The notes under the pieces were generated by a model. That model worked only from the letters and a program-made list of their open reading frames with translations, made no database searches and was not told where the DNA came from. Shown one piece after another: positions 26,001 to 36,975 of a stretch of DNA of 64,000 nt. The position numbers and the translations under genes are program-made. The DNA is from Aplectana chamaeleonis (lineage: Eukaryota; Nematoda; Chromadorea; Rhabditida; Cosmocercidae), in the NCBI GenBank assembly GCA_029168955.1, contig JAPDOI010000957.1:1-64000 (forward strand), read 5' to 3'. The stretch's first letter is position 1, and every line of letters begins with the position of its first letter.

Positions 26001-29000
26001 GACCCCGGGGGAGTGTGCAGGACGTCAGATAAAGTGTGCAGGACTCCAGTGGGAGTGTGCAGGATGTCATGGAAAGTGTGCAGGACCCAAGTGGGAGTGA
26101 GCAGGACGTCATTGAAAGTGTGCAGGACTCCAGTGGGAGTGTGCAGGATGTCATGGAAAGTGTGCAGGACCCCAGTGGGAGTGTGCAGGACGTCAGAGAA
26201 AGTGTGCAGGACCACAGTGGGAGTGTGCAGGACGTCATAGAAAGTGTGCAGGACGTCATTGAAAGTATGCAGGACGTCAGTGGGAATGTACAGGACGTCA
26301 TAGAAAGTGTGCAGGACTGCGGTGGCAGTGTGAATGACGTGAATGACGTCATTGAAAGTGTGCAGGACGTCAGTGGGAGTGTGCAGGACGTCATAGAAAG
26401 TGTGCAGGACCTTAGTGGGAGTGTGCAGGACGTCATTAAAAGTGTGCAGGACCCCAGTGGGAGTTTGCAGGACGTCATTGAAAGTGTGCAGAACCTCAAT
26501 GGGAATGTACAGGACGTCATCGAAAGTGTGCAGGACCCCAGTGGGAGTGTGCAGGACATCATTAAAAGTGTGCACGACCCCAGTGGGAGTGTGCAGGACG
26601 TCAGAGAAAGTGTGCAGGACTCCAGTGGGAGTGTGAATGGCGTTATTGGAAGTGTGCAGGACCTTAGTGGGAGTGTGCAGGACGTCATTGAAAGTGTGCA
26701 GAACCTCAATGGGAATGTACAGGACGTCATCGAAAGTGTGCAGGACCCCCGTGGGAGTGTGCAGGACATCATTAAAAGTGTGCACGACCCCAGTGGGAGT
26801 GTGCAGGACGTCAGAGAAAGTGTGCAGGACCACAGTGGGAGTGTGCAGGACGTCACTGAAAGTGTGCAGGACTCCAGTGGGAGTGTGCAGGGCGTCATGG
26901 AAAGTGTGCAGGACCCAAGTGGGAGTGAGCAGGACGTCATTGAAAGTGTGCGGGACTCCAGTGGGAGTGTGCAGGATGTCATGGAAAGTGTGCAGGACCC
27001 CAGTGGGAGTGTGCAGGACGTCATAGAAAGTGTGCAGGACTCCAGTGGGAGTGTGCAGGACGTCATAGAAAGTGTGCAGGACGTCATTGAAAGTATGCAG
27101 GACGTCAGTGGGAATGTACAGGACGTCATAGAAAGTGTGCAGGACTGCGGTGGCAGTGTGAATGACGTGAATGACGTCATTGAAAGTGTGCAGGACGTCA
27201 GTGGGAGTGTGCAGGACGTCATAGAAAGTGTGCAGGACCTTAGTGGGAGTGTGCAGGACGTCATTAAAAGTGTGCAGGACCCCAGTGGGAGTTTGCAGGA
27301 CGTCATTGAAAGTGTGCAGAACCTCAATGGGAATGTACAGGACGTCATCGAAAGTGTGCAGGACCCCAGTGGGAGTGTGCAGGACATCATTAAAAGTGTG
27401 CACGACCCCAGTGGGAGTGTGCAGGACGTCAGAGAAAGTGTGCAGGACTCCAGTGGGAGTGTGAATGGCGTTATTGGAAGTGTGCAGGACCTTAGTGGGA
27501 GTGTGCAGGACGTCATTGAAAGTGTGCAGAACCTCAATGGGAATGTACAGGACGTCATCGAAAGTGTGCAGGACCCCCGTGGGAGTGTGCAGGACATCAT
27601 TAAAAGTGTGCACGACCCCAGTGGGAGTGTGCAGGACGTCAGAGAAAGTGTGCAGGACCACAGTGGGAGTGTGCAGGACGTCACTGAAAGTGTGCAGGAC
27701 TCCAGTGGGAGTGTGCAGGGCGTCATTGAAAGTGTGCAGAATCTCAATGAGAATGTACAGGACGTAATCGAAAGTGTGCAGGACCACAGTGGGAGTGTGC
27801 AGGACGTCATAGAAAGTGTGCAGGACGTCATTGAAAGTATGCAGGACGTCAGTGGGAATGTACAGGACGTCATAGAAAGTGTGCAGGACTGCGGTGGCAG
27901 TGTGCAGGACGTCATTGAAAGTGTGCAGAACCTCAATGGGAATGTACAGGACGTCATCGAAAGTGTGCAGGACCACAGTGGGAGTGTGCAGGACGTCATA
28001 GAAAGTGTGCAGGACTCCAGTGGGAGTGTGCAGGACGTCAAAGAAAGTGTGCAGGACTCCAGTGGGAGTGTGAATGGCGTTAATGGAAGTGTGCAGGACC
28101 TTAGTGGGAGTGTGCAGGACGTCATTAAAAGTGTGCAGGACCCCAGTGGGAGTTTGCAGGACGTCAGAGAAAGTGTGCAGGACTCCAGTGGGAATGTACA
28201 GGACGTCATCGAAAGTGTGCAGGACCAGAGTGGGAGTGTGCAGGACGTCACTGAAAGTGTGCAGGACTCCAGTGGGAGTGTGCAGGGCGTCATTGAAAGT
28301 GTGCGGGACTTCAGTGGGAGTGTGCAGGATGTCATGGAAAGTTTGGAGGACCCAAGTCGAAGTGTGCAGGACCTCAGTGGGAGTGTGCAGGACGTCATAG
28401 AAAGTGTGCAGGACCCCGGGGGAGTGTGCAGGACGTCAGAGAAAGTGTGCAGGACTCCAGTGGGAGTGTGCAGGATGTCATGGAAAGTGTGCAGGACCCA
28501 AGTGGGAGTGAGCAGGACGTCATTGAAAGTGTGCAGGACTCCAGTGGGAGTGTGCAGGATGTCATGGAAAGTGTGCAGGACCCCAGTGGGAGTGTGCAGG
28601 ACGTCAGAGAAAGTGTGCAGGACTCTAGTGGGGGTGTGCAGGACCCCAGTGGGAGTGTGCAGGACGTCATTGAAAGTGTGCAGGACTCCAGTGGGGGTGT
28701 GCAGGACCCCAGTGGGAGTGTGCAGGACGTCATTGAAAGTGTGCAGGACTTCGGTGGGAGTGTGCAGGACGTCATAGAAAATGTGCAGGACCCCAGTGGG
28801 AGTGTACAAGACGTCATAGAAAGTGTGCAGGACTCCAGTTGGAGTGTGAATGACGTCATTGAAAGTATGCAGGACGTCGATATTGGCAGATGTTATGTGC
28901 AGCTTCAAACCGAGTATGATACAGATTTGTTCGGCTGACGTTATGCAGGACGTCAGTGGGAGTGTGCAGGACGTCATAGAAAGTGTGCAGGACTCTAGTG

Positions 29001-32000
29001 GGGGTGTGCAGGACCCCAGTGGGAGTGTGCAGGACGTCATTGAAAGTGTGCAGGACTCCAGTGGGGGTGTGCAGGACCCCAGTGGGAGTGTGCAGGACGT
29101 CATTGAAAGTGTGCAGGACTTCGGTGGGAGTGTGCAGGACGTCATAGAAAGTGTGCAGGACTCCAGCAGGAGCGAGCAGGACGTCATTGAAAGTGTGCAG
29201 GACTCCATAGGGAGTGTGCAGGACGTCATTGAACGTGTGCAGGACTCCAGAGGGAGTGTGCAGGACGTCATTGAAAGTGTGCAGGACTCCAGTGGGAGTG
29301 TGAATGACGTCATTGAAAGTATGCAGGACGTCAGTGGGAGTGTGCAGGACGTCATAGAAAGTGTGCAGGACTCCGGTGGCAGTGTGCAGGACGTCATTGA
29401 AAGTGTGCAGAATCTCAATGAGAATGTACAGGACGTAATCGAAAGTGTGCAGGACCACTGTGGGAGTGTGCAGGACGTCATAGAAAGTGTGCAGGACTCC
29501 AGTTGGAGTGTGAATGACGTCATTGAAAGTATGCAGGACGTCAGTGGGAGTGTGCAGGACGTCATAGAAAGTGTGCAGGACGTCATTGAAAGTGTGCAGA
29601 ACCTCAATGGGAATGTACAGGACGTCATAGAAAGTGTGCAGGACTGCGGTGGCAGTGTGCAGGACGTCATTGAAAGTGTGCAGAACCTCAATGGGAATGT
29701 ACAGGACGTCATCGAAAGTGTGCAGGACCACAGTGGGAGTGTGCAGGACGTCATAGAAAGTGTGCAGGACTCCAGTTGGAGTGTGAATGACGTGAATGAC
29801 GTCATTGAAAGTGTGCAGGACGTCAGTGGGAGTGTGCAGGACGTCATAGAAAGTGTGCAGGACTCCGGTGGCAGTGTGCAGGACGTCATTGAAAGTGTGC
29901 AGAACCTCAATGGGAATGTACAGGACGTCATCGAAAGTGTGCAGGACCCCCGTGGGAGTGTGCAGGACATCATTATCATCATTAAAAGTGTGCACGACCC
30001 CAGTGGGAGTGTGCAGGACGTTAGAGAAAGTGTGCAGGACTCCAGTGGGAGTGTGAATGGCGTTATTAGAAGTGTGCAGGACCTTAGTGGGAGTGTGCAG
30101 GACGTCATTAAAAGTGTGCAGGACCCCAGTGGAGTTTGCAGGACGTCATTGAAAGTGTGCAGAACCTCAATGGGAATGTACAGGACGTCATCGAAAGTGT
30201 GCAGGACCCCCGTGGGAGTGTGCAGGACATCATTATAAGTGTGCACGACCCCAGTGGGAGTGTGCAGGACGTCAGAGAAAGCGTGCAGGACTCCAGTGGG
30301 AGTGTGAATGGCGTTATTGGAAGTGTGCAGGACCTTAGTGGGAGTGTGCAGGACGTCATTGAAAGTGTGCAGAACCTCAATGGGAATGAACAGGACGTCA
30401 TCGACAGTGTGCAGGACCCCCGTGGGAGTGTGCAGGACATCATTAAAAGTGTGCACGACCCCAGTGGGAGTGTGCAGGACATCAGAGAAAGTGTGCAGGA
30501 CCACAGTGGGAGTGTGCAGGACGTCACTGAAAGTGTGCAGGACTCCAGTGGGAGTGTGCAGGGCGTCATTGAAAGGGTGCGGGACTTCAGTGGGAGTGTG
30601 CAGGATGTCATGGAAAGTTTGGAGGACCCAAGTCGAAGTGTGCAGGACCTCAGTGGGAGTGTGCAGGACGTCATAGAAAGTGTGCAGGACTCCAGTGGGA
30701 GTCTGAATGGCGTTATTGAAAGTGTGCAGGACCTTAGTGGGAGTGTGCAGGACGTCATTAAAAGTGTGCAGGACCCCGGGGGAGTGTGCAGGACGTCAGA
30801 GAAAGTGTGCAGGACTCCAGTGGGAGTGTGCAGGATGTCATGGAAAGTGTGCAGGACTCTAGTGGGAGTGTGCATGATGTCCTTGAAAGTGTGCAGGACG
30901 TCATTGAGAGTGTGCAGGACCCCAGTGGGAGTGTACAGGACGTCATAGAAAGTGTGCAGGACTCCAATGGGAGTGAGCAGGACGTCATTGAAAGTGTGCA
31001 GGACTCCAGAAGGAGTGTGCAGTACGTCATAGAAAGTGTGCAGGACTTCGGTGGGAGTGTGCAGGACGTCATAGAAAATGTGCAGGACCCCAGTGGAAGT
31101 GTACAGGACGTCATAGAAAGTGTGCAGGACTCCAGCAGGAGCGAGCAGGACGTCATTGAAAGTGTGCAGGACTCCATAGGGAGTGTGCAGGACGTCATTG
31201 AACGTGTGCAGGACTCCAGAGGGAGTGTGCAGGACGTCATTGAAAGTGTGCAGGACTCCAGTGGGAGTGTGAATGACGTCATTGAAAGTATGCAGGACGT
31301 CAGTGGGAGTGTGCAGGACGTCATAGAAAGTGTGCAGGACTCCGGTGGCAGTGTGCAGGACGTCATTGAAAGTGTGCAGAATCTCAATGAGAATGTACAG
31401 GACGTCATCGAAAGTGTGCAGGACCACATTGGGAGTGTGCAGGACGTCATAGAAAGTGTGCAGGACTCCAGTTGGAGTGTGAATGACGTCATTGAAAGTA
31501 TGCAGGACGTCAGTGGGAGTGTGCAGGACGTCATAGAAAGTGTGCAGGACGTCATTGAAAGTGTGCAGAACCTCAATGGGAATGTACAGGACGTCATAGA
31601 AAGTGTGCAGGACTGCGGTGGCAGTGTGCAGGACGTCATTGAAAGTGTGCAGAACCTCAATGGGAATGTACAGGACGTCATCGAAAGTGTGCAGGACCAC
31701 AGTGTGAGTGTGCAGGACGTCATAGAAAGTGTGCAGGACTCCAGTTGGAGTGTGAATGACGTGAATGACGTCATTGAAAGTGTGCAGGACGTCAGTGGGA
31801 GTGTGCAGGACGTCATAGAAAGTGTGCAGGACTCCGGTGGCAGTGTGCAGGACGTCATTGAAAGTGTGCAGAACCTCAATGGGAATGTACAGGACGTCAT
31901 CGAAAGTGTGCAGGACCCCCGCGGGAGTGTGCAGGACATCATTAAAAGTGTGCACGACCCCAGTGGGAGTGTGCAGGACGTCAGAGAAAGTGTGCAGGAC

Positions 32001-35000
32001 TCCAGTGGGAGTGTGAATGGCGTTATTGGAAGTGTGCAGGACCTTAGTGGGAGTGTGCAGGACGTCATTAAAAGTGTGCAGGACCCCAGTGGGAGTTTGC
32101 AGGACGTCATTGAAAGTGTGCACAACCTCAATGGGAATGTACAGGACGTCATCGAAAGTGTGCAGGACCCCCGTGGGAGTGTGCAGGACATCATTAAAAG
32201 TGTGCACGACCCCAGTGGGAGTGTGCAGGACGTCAGAGAGAGTGTGCAGGACTCCAGTGGGAGTGTGAATGGCGTTATTGGAAGTGTGCAGAACCTCAAT
32301 GGGAATGAACAGGACGTCATCGAAAGTGTGCAGGACCCCCGTGGGAGTGTGCAGGACCCCCGTGGGAGTGTGCAGGACATCATTAAAAGTGTGCACGACC
32401 CCAGTGGGAGTGTGCAGGACGTCAAAGAAAGTGTGCAGGACCACAGTGGGAGTGTGCAGGACGTCACTGAAAGTGTGCAGGACTCCAGTGGGAGGGTGCA
32501 GGGCGTCATTGAAAGGGTGCGGGACTTCAGTGGGAGTGTGCAGGATGTCATGGAAAGTTTGAAGGACCCAAGTCGAAGTGTGCAGGACCTCAGTGGGAGC
32601 GTGCAGGACGTCATAGAAAGTGTGCAGGACTCCAGTGGGAGTCTGAATAGCGTTATTGAAAGTGTGCAGGACCTTAGTGGGAGTGTGCAGGACGTCATTA
32701 AAAGTGTGCAGGACCCCGGGGGAGTGTGCAGGACGTCAGAGAAAGTGTGCAGGACTCCAGTGGGAGTGTGCAGGATGTCATGGAAAGTGTGCAGGACTCT
32801 AGTGGGAGTGTGCATGATGTCCTTGAAAGTGTGCAGGACGTCATTGAGAGTGTGCAGGACCCCAGTGGGAGTGTACAGGACGTCATAGAAAGTGTGCAGG
32901 ACTCCAATGGGAGTGAGCAGGACGTCATTGAAAGTGTGCAGGACTCCAGAAGGAGTGTGCAGGACGTCATAGAAAGTGTGCAGGACCCCAGAGGGAGTGT
33001 GCAGGACATCATAGAAAGTGTGCAGGACTCCAGTGGGAGTCTGCAGGACGTCATTAAGAGTGTGCAGAACCTCAATGGGAATGTACAGGACGTCATCGAA
33101 AGTGTGCAGGACCACAGTGGGAGTGTGCAGGACGTCATAGAAAGTGTGCAGGACTCCGGTGGCAGTGTGCAGGACGTCATTGAAAGTGTGCAGAATCTCA
33201 ATGAGAATGTACAAGACGTCATCGAAAGTGTGCAGGACCACAGTGGGAGTGTGCAGGACGTCATAGAAAGTGTGCAGGACTCCAGTTGGAGTGTGAATGA
33301 CGTCATTGAAAGTATGCAGGACGTCAGTGGGAGTGTGCAGGACGTCATAGAAAGTGTGCAGGACGTCATTGAAAGTGTGCAGAACCTCAATGGGAATGTA
33401 CAGGACGTCATAGAAAGTGTGCAGGACTGCGGTGGCAGTGTGCAGGACGTCATTGAAAGTGTGCAGAACCTCAATGGGAATGTACAGGACGTCATCGAAA
33501 GTGTGCAGGACCACAGTGGGAGTGTGCAGGACGTCATAGAAAGTGTGCAGGACTCCAGTTGGAGTGTGAATGACGTGAATGACGTCATTGAAAGTGTGCA
33601 GGACGTCAGTGGGAGTGTGCAGGACGTCATAGAAAGTGTGCAGGACTCCGGTGGCAGTGTGCAGGACGTCATTGAAAGTGTGCAGAACCTCAATGGGAAT
33701 GTACAGGACGTCATCGAAAGTGTGCAGGACCCCCGTGGGAGTGTGCAGGACATCATTAAAAGTGTGCACGACCCCAGTGGGAGTGTGCAGGACGTCAGAG
33801 AAAGTGTGCAGGACTCCAGTGGGAGTGTGAATGGCGTTATTGGAAGTGTGCAGGACCTTAGTGGGAGTGTGCAGGACGTCATTAAAAGTGTGCAGGACCC
33901 CAGTGGGAGTTTGCAGGACGTCAGAGAAAGTGTGCAGGACTCCAGTGGGAATGTAAAGGACGTCATCGAAAGTGTGCAGGACCACAGTGGGAGTGTGCAG
34001 GACGTCACTGAAAGTGTGCAGGATCCCAGTGGGAGTGTGCAGGGCGTCATTGAAAGGGTGCGGGACTTCAGTGGGAGTGTGCAGGATGTCATGGAAAGTT
34101 TGGAGGACCCAAGTCGAAGTGTGCAGGACCTCAGTGGGAGTGTTCAGGACGTCATAGAAAGTGTGCAGGACTCCAGTGGGAGTCTGAATGGCGTTATTGA
34201 AAGTGTGCAGGACCTTAGTGGGAGTGTGCAGGACGTCATTAAAAGTGTGCAGGACTCCGGGGGAGTGTGCAGGACGTCAGAGAAAGTGTGCAGGACTCCA
34301 GTGGGAGTGTGCAGGATGTCATGGAAAGTGTGCAGGACCCAAGTGGGAGTATGCAGGACGTCAGAGAAAGTGTGCAGGACTCTAGTGGGAGTGTGCATGA
34401 TGTCCTTGAAAGTGTGCAGGACTCCAGTGGAGATGTGCAGGACCCCAGTGGGAGTGTGCAGGACGTCATTGAAAGTGTGCAGGACTTCGGTGGGAGTGTG
34501 CAGGACGTCATTGAGAGTGTGCAGGACCCCAGTGGGAGTGTACAGGACGTCATAGAAAGTGTGCAGGACTCCAATGGGAGTGAGCAGGACGTCATTGAAA
34601 GTGTGCAGGACACCAGAAAGAGTGTGCAGGACGTCATAGAAAGTGTGCAGGACCCCAGTGGGAGTGTGCAGGACATCATAGAAAGTGTGCAGGACTCCAG
34701 TGGGAGTCTGCAGGACGTCATTAAGAGTGTGCAGAACCTCAATGGGAATGTACAGGACGTCATCGAAAGTGTGCAGGACCACAGTGGGAGTGTGCAGGAC
34801 GTCACTGAAAGTGTGCAGGACCCCCGTGGGTGTGTGCAGGACGTCATTAAAAGTGTGCAGAACCCCAGTGGGAGTGTGCAGGACATCATAGAAAGTGTGC
34901 AGGACTCCAGTGGGAATGTGCAGGACGTCATTGAGAGTGTGCAAGACTCCAGAGGGAGTGTGCAGGACGTCATTGAAAGTGTGCAGGACTACAGTGGGAG

Positions 35001-35015
35001 TGTGCAGGACGTCAT
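8011..35015. repeat. 27-kb minisatellite of 21-bp units (42-bp dimers), about 1,290 units
   Basis: The basic unit is GTGTGCAGGAC followed by either GTCATAGAA-A or TCCAGTGGG-A, alternating to give a 42-bp dimer. Distances between matching variants are exact multiples of 21 (for example GAATGACG at 11796, 12741, 13875, 14631: 945, 1134, 756). Variant units define higher-order blocks. CCAGTTGAAG variants are confined to about 8.3-24.4 kb. CCTCAATGGGAATGTACAGG variants are confined to about 24.9-34.8 kb. All frames on both strands stay open for long distances (up to about 1,506 codons, 25984-30504 minus) because the unit is 7 codons and largely stop-free. The array lies wholly inside him-4 intron 2, has no splice or start context for a gene, and is called a repeat, not coding. 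Confidence 0.95.
28879..28942. other. 64-bp unique insert inside the minisatellite
   Basis: This is the only clearly non-repeat segment in the 27-kb array (GATATTGGCAGATG to GGCTGACGTT). It is flanked on both sides by ATGCAGGACGTC (28867-28878 and 28943-28954), either a 12-bp target duplication or simply two array units. No known element was recognised. Confidence 0.75.
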
Positions 35016-35660
35016 CAAGTTTTTAGAATTTTTTTTTGATTTTCATGCTAAGTCTCAACCTTTTTGTAGCGAAGAAAACAGGTAGGAAAACATGTATATT
35101 GAAAAGCGTGCGACGCGTTTTGAAAATGACGCAGAACTCCGGAGACATTCCCTTGCCAATCTGAGGGAACAAGCAGTAGCTCCACTTTCGCTTCTTCTCT
35201 GTTCGTCACTCATTACAACCGTTCAATCTCTTCGATTCACCAACTTCCTTGAACCGGTTTTATATATTTTGAAAGTCTGAGCTTATCAAAATCTGCTCCA
35301 CAAAAACATCATCATCCACGTACATATTTCATTTATTGAGAACACGGGCATGGTGTTGGTCATCTAGGGAAACAGCACCTAGAATGCGATTGCGTTTTCC
35401 CTTATCATGATAGAGGTGGTATTTTCGACATTTTATGCTTATCTTGAAGAGAGCCACTCTCTGATCACGATGGTGCCTCTGAAATCGTTCAAGGTCCCTA
35501 CGAACCGAGATATTGCTCCTTTAAAACGCCTGTATTTTAGGGCAAAAAATTGGTGGACGAGTAGTCTCACGCCTGTATTTCTCTTGATTCGCAGACGCGG
35601 CACGAGAGCAAAACAATATGAGTAGATAGATCGGAAAGGGAGTGAAGAGACCTTTTCTAT
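35016..35660. other. Junction between minisatellite and inverted repeat; diverged MITE remnant at about 35450-35600
   Basis: No gene is seen. The stretch from about 35450 to 35600 (GAAATCGTTCAAGGTCCC, then TTGGTGGACGAGTAGT) is a diverged relative of the conserved part of the TTAAAGGC-type MITEs (compare 41490-41575). Confidence 0.45.
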
Positions 35661-35664
35661 CATA

Positions 35665-36291
35665 TGCTTTAAAAATGCTAATAAAATTTTTATCGCAAGT
35701 AAGTCTTTCTACACGGACAACCAATCGAAAAACAGTAGTTACAGATATTATACTAAACATGACTTAATCTACTACATTGACTACGTTGTCAATAATAGCT
35801 ACTGTTTTTTCGGTAGCGTCGTTCTTAAACAGAAACAAAGGGATCTACAGGGCGGTAATTTTAGCCCCATCCTAGCAGACTTGGTTTTATCAGTGATGGA
35901 GTTCAAATTTTCCAAAACTTTGTCTTTTGATCGTAATGTTTTATTTGAGCCGTATAGGTATATGGATGACTTATTAATCATTCATAACAAGACGGACAAA
36001 TATTTAGAAGACCTGTTAGTTGTTGTTTACAATAATTTGTTAGAGATCAAAAGAACCCATAGGGACAATTTCCACACCAACTACTTAGATATCAAAATTA
36101 AAATAGATTGTAACGGAATTTTGACTAATTTATACAATAAAACGGACGACTTTGATTTCCTCGTCGAAGGCAGTGGTCACGATGAAAAACGTTATCGAAG
36201 AAAAAAAACTACAAAAATCAGCTCAGATCGAAAACAGCTAAAAAACTATGAAGGTAGCGCGGTGAAAAACGAGCTAGAATTAGAGTTCTAA
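35665..36291 (+). pseudogene. Reverse transcriptase fragment, Penelope-like (copy 1)
   Basis: The frame is open from about 35626 to 36291. Landmarks in order are LQGGNFSPILADLVLSVMEF (the Q-G-x-x-x-S-P-x-L-A-D block), YRYMDDLLI (YMDD box at 35959-35970, motif C with both catalytic aspartates), and TNYLDIKIKID and LYNKTDDFDF, which resemble the palm-to-thumb blocks of Penelope-like elements. The fingers region and motif A are missing at the 5' side, where the arm begins. The 3' end differs from copy 2 by one A in a poly-A tract (8 versus 9), changing the last residues. It is not functional as seen. The RT assignment is firm; the Penelope-like assignment is an inference from motif style. Confidence 0.75.
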
Positions 36292-36567
36292 GGGCCCAAA
36301 GATGCCAGTTCGTGCACGCGTGCACAGCGCCTCCCAAAAAGATCGCAGTCTCATGCCGAGCAGTCAAAACTCATCGACATTCAGAAAAAGAAATAAATGC
36401 GAATTTACCCTAAAAACAGTTAAACAATGAAAGCAAGCACTTCAGTCAATGTTTTTGACTAAATTAGTACATAAATATTCGAGCAAGTCAGTCCGAAAGT
36501 TAATGCTTATTGATTGAAGTTTGAATTCAAGTGAGCTGATGTTCTTGATATTAGAGATGCCGATGAT

Positions 36568-36975
36568 GTGGAGTGGGCTCGTCCACCATCAAAAGACTCG
36601 TTCAGCACGCAGCAGCACGGAAAGTTCACGCTTCAAATTCGGCCCGGAACAGCGGTCCTTTCGCGATTTTTTCTTATAGGCCCTACTTCTCTAAACTCAG
36701 AAAAGCGTTTAGAGAGGAAAATTAGACAAGCATATTTTATCGCGGCCACTGCCTTTAAGAAATTTCCGCAGTCAGGTTCGGCAGTTTCTGTTATCATCAA
36801 GGCCTCAATAATATACACGGAGACCTTGAGGATAGCCAATGTCTGTTCTGAGGTGGGATTTTTCATTGATAATTTAAAAGAGTTGAAAAACTCCCTTTTG
36901 CATAATGGATACTCTTCTGAATTCATTACTGTAAACAAAGTCAAATGTATCTATCGTAACAAAAAAGTTTCATAA
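36568..36975 (+). pseudogene. Probable RT thumb/C-terminal segment of the Penelope-like element (copy 1)
   Basis: A 135-codon frame about 280 bp downstream of the RT fragment on the same strand. It contains SEKRLERKIRQAYFIAATAF and TETLRIANVCSEVGFFIDNL, then LKELKNSLLHNGYSSEFI. The pattern of E-x-L-R-I-A-x-x-C-S followed by a long helix and N-G-Y resembles the C-terminal end of Penelope-like RTs. No GIY-YIG endonuclease follows before the stop at 36973-36975. The interval 36292-36567 may be an intron, a deletion or simple decay. Confidence 0.5.

Noticed and set aside
8011..35015. CRISPR-like array
   Set aside because: The units are contiguous, without unique spacers, and the host is a eukaryote.
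7925..35085. Very long ORFs on both strands across the array (for example 1,506, 1,075, 1,009 and 913 codons) as a giant repetitive protein gene
   Set aside because: The 21-bp unit equals 7 codons and is nearly stop-free in several frames on both strands, so open frames are automatic. The frames overlap each other, switch at single-base indels, and lie inside a spliced intron of him-4.
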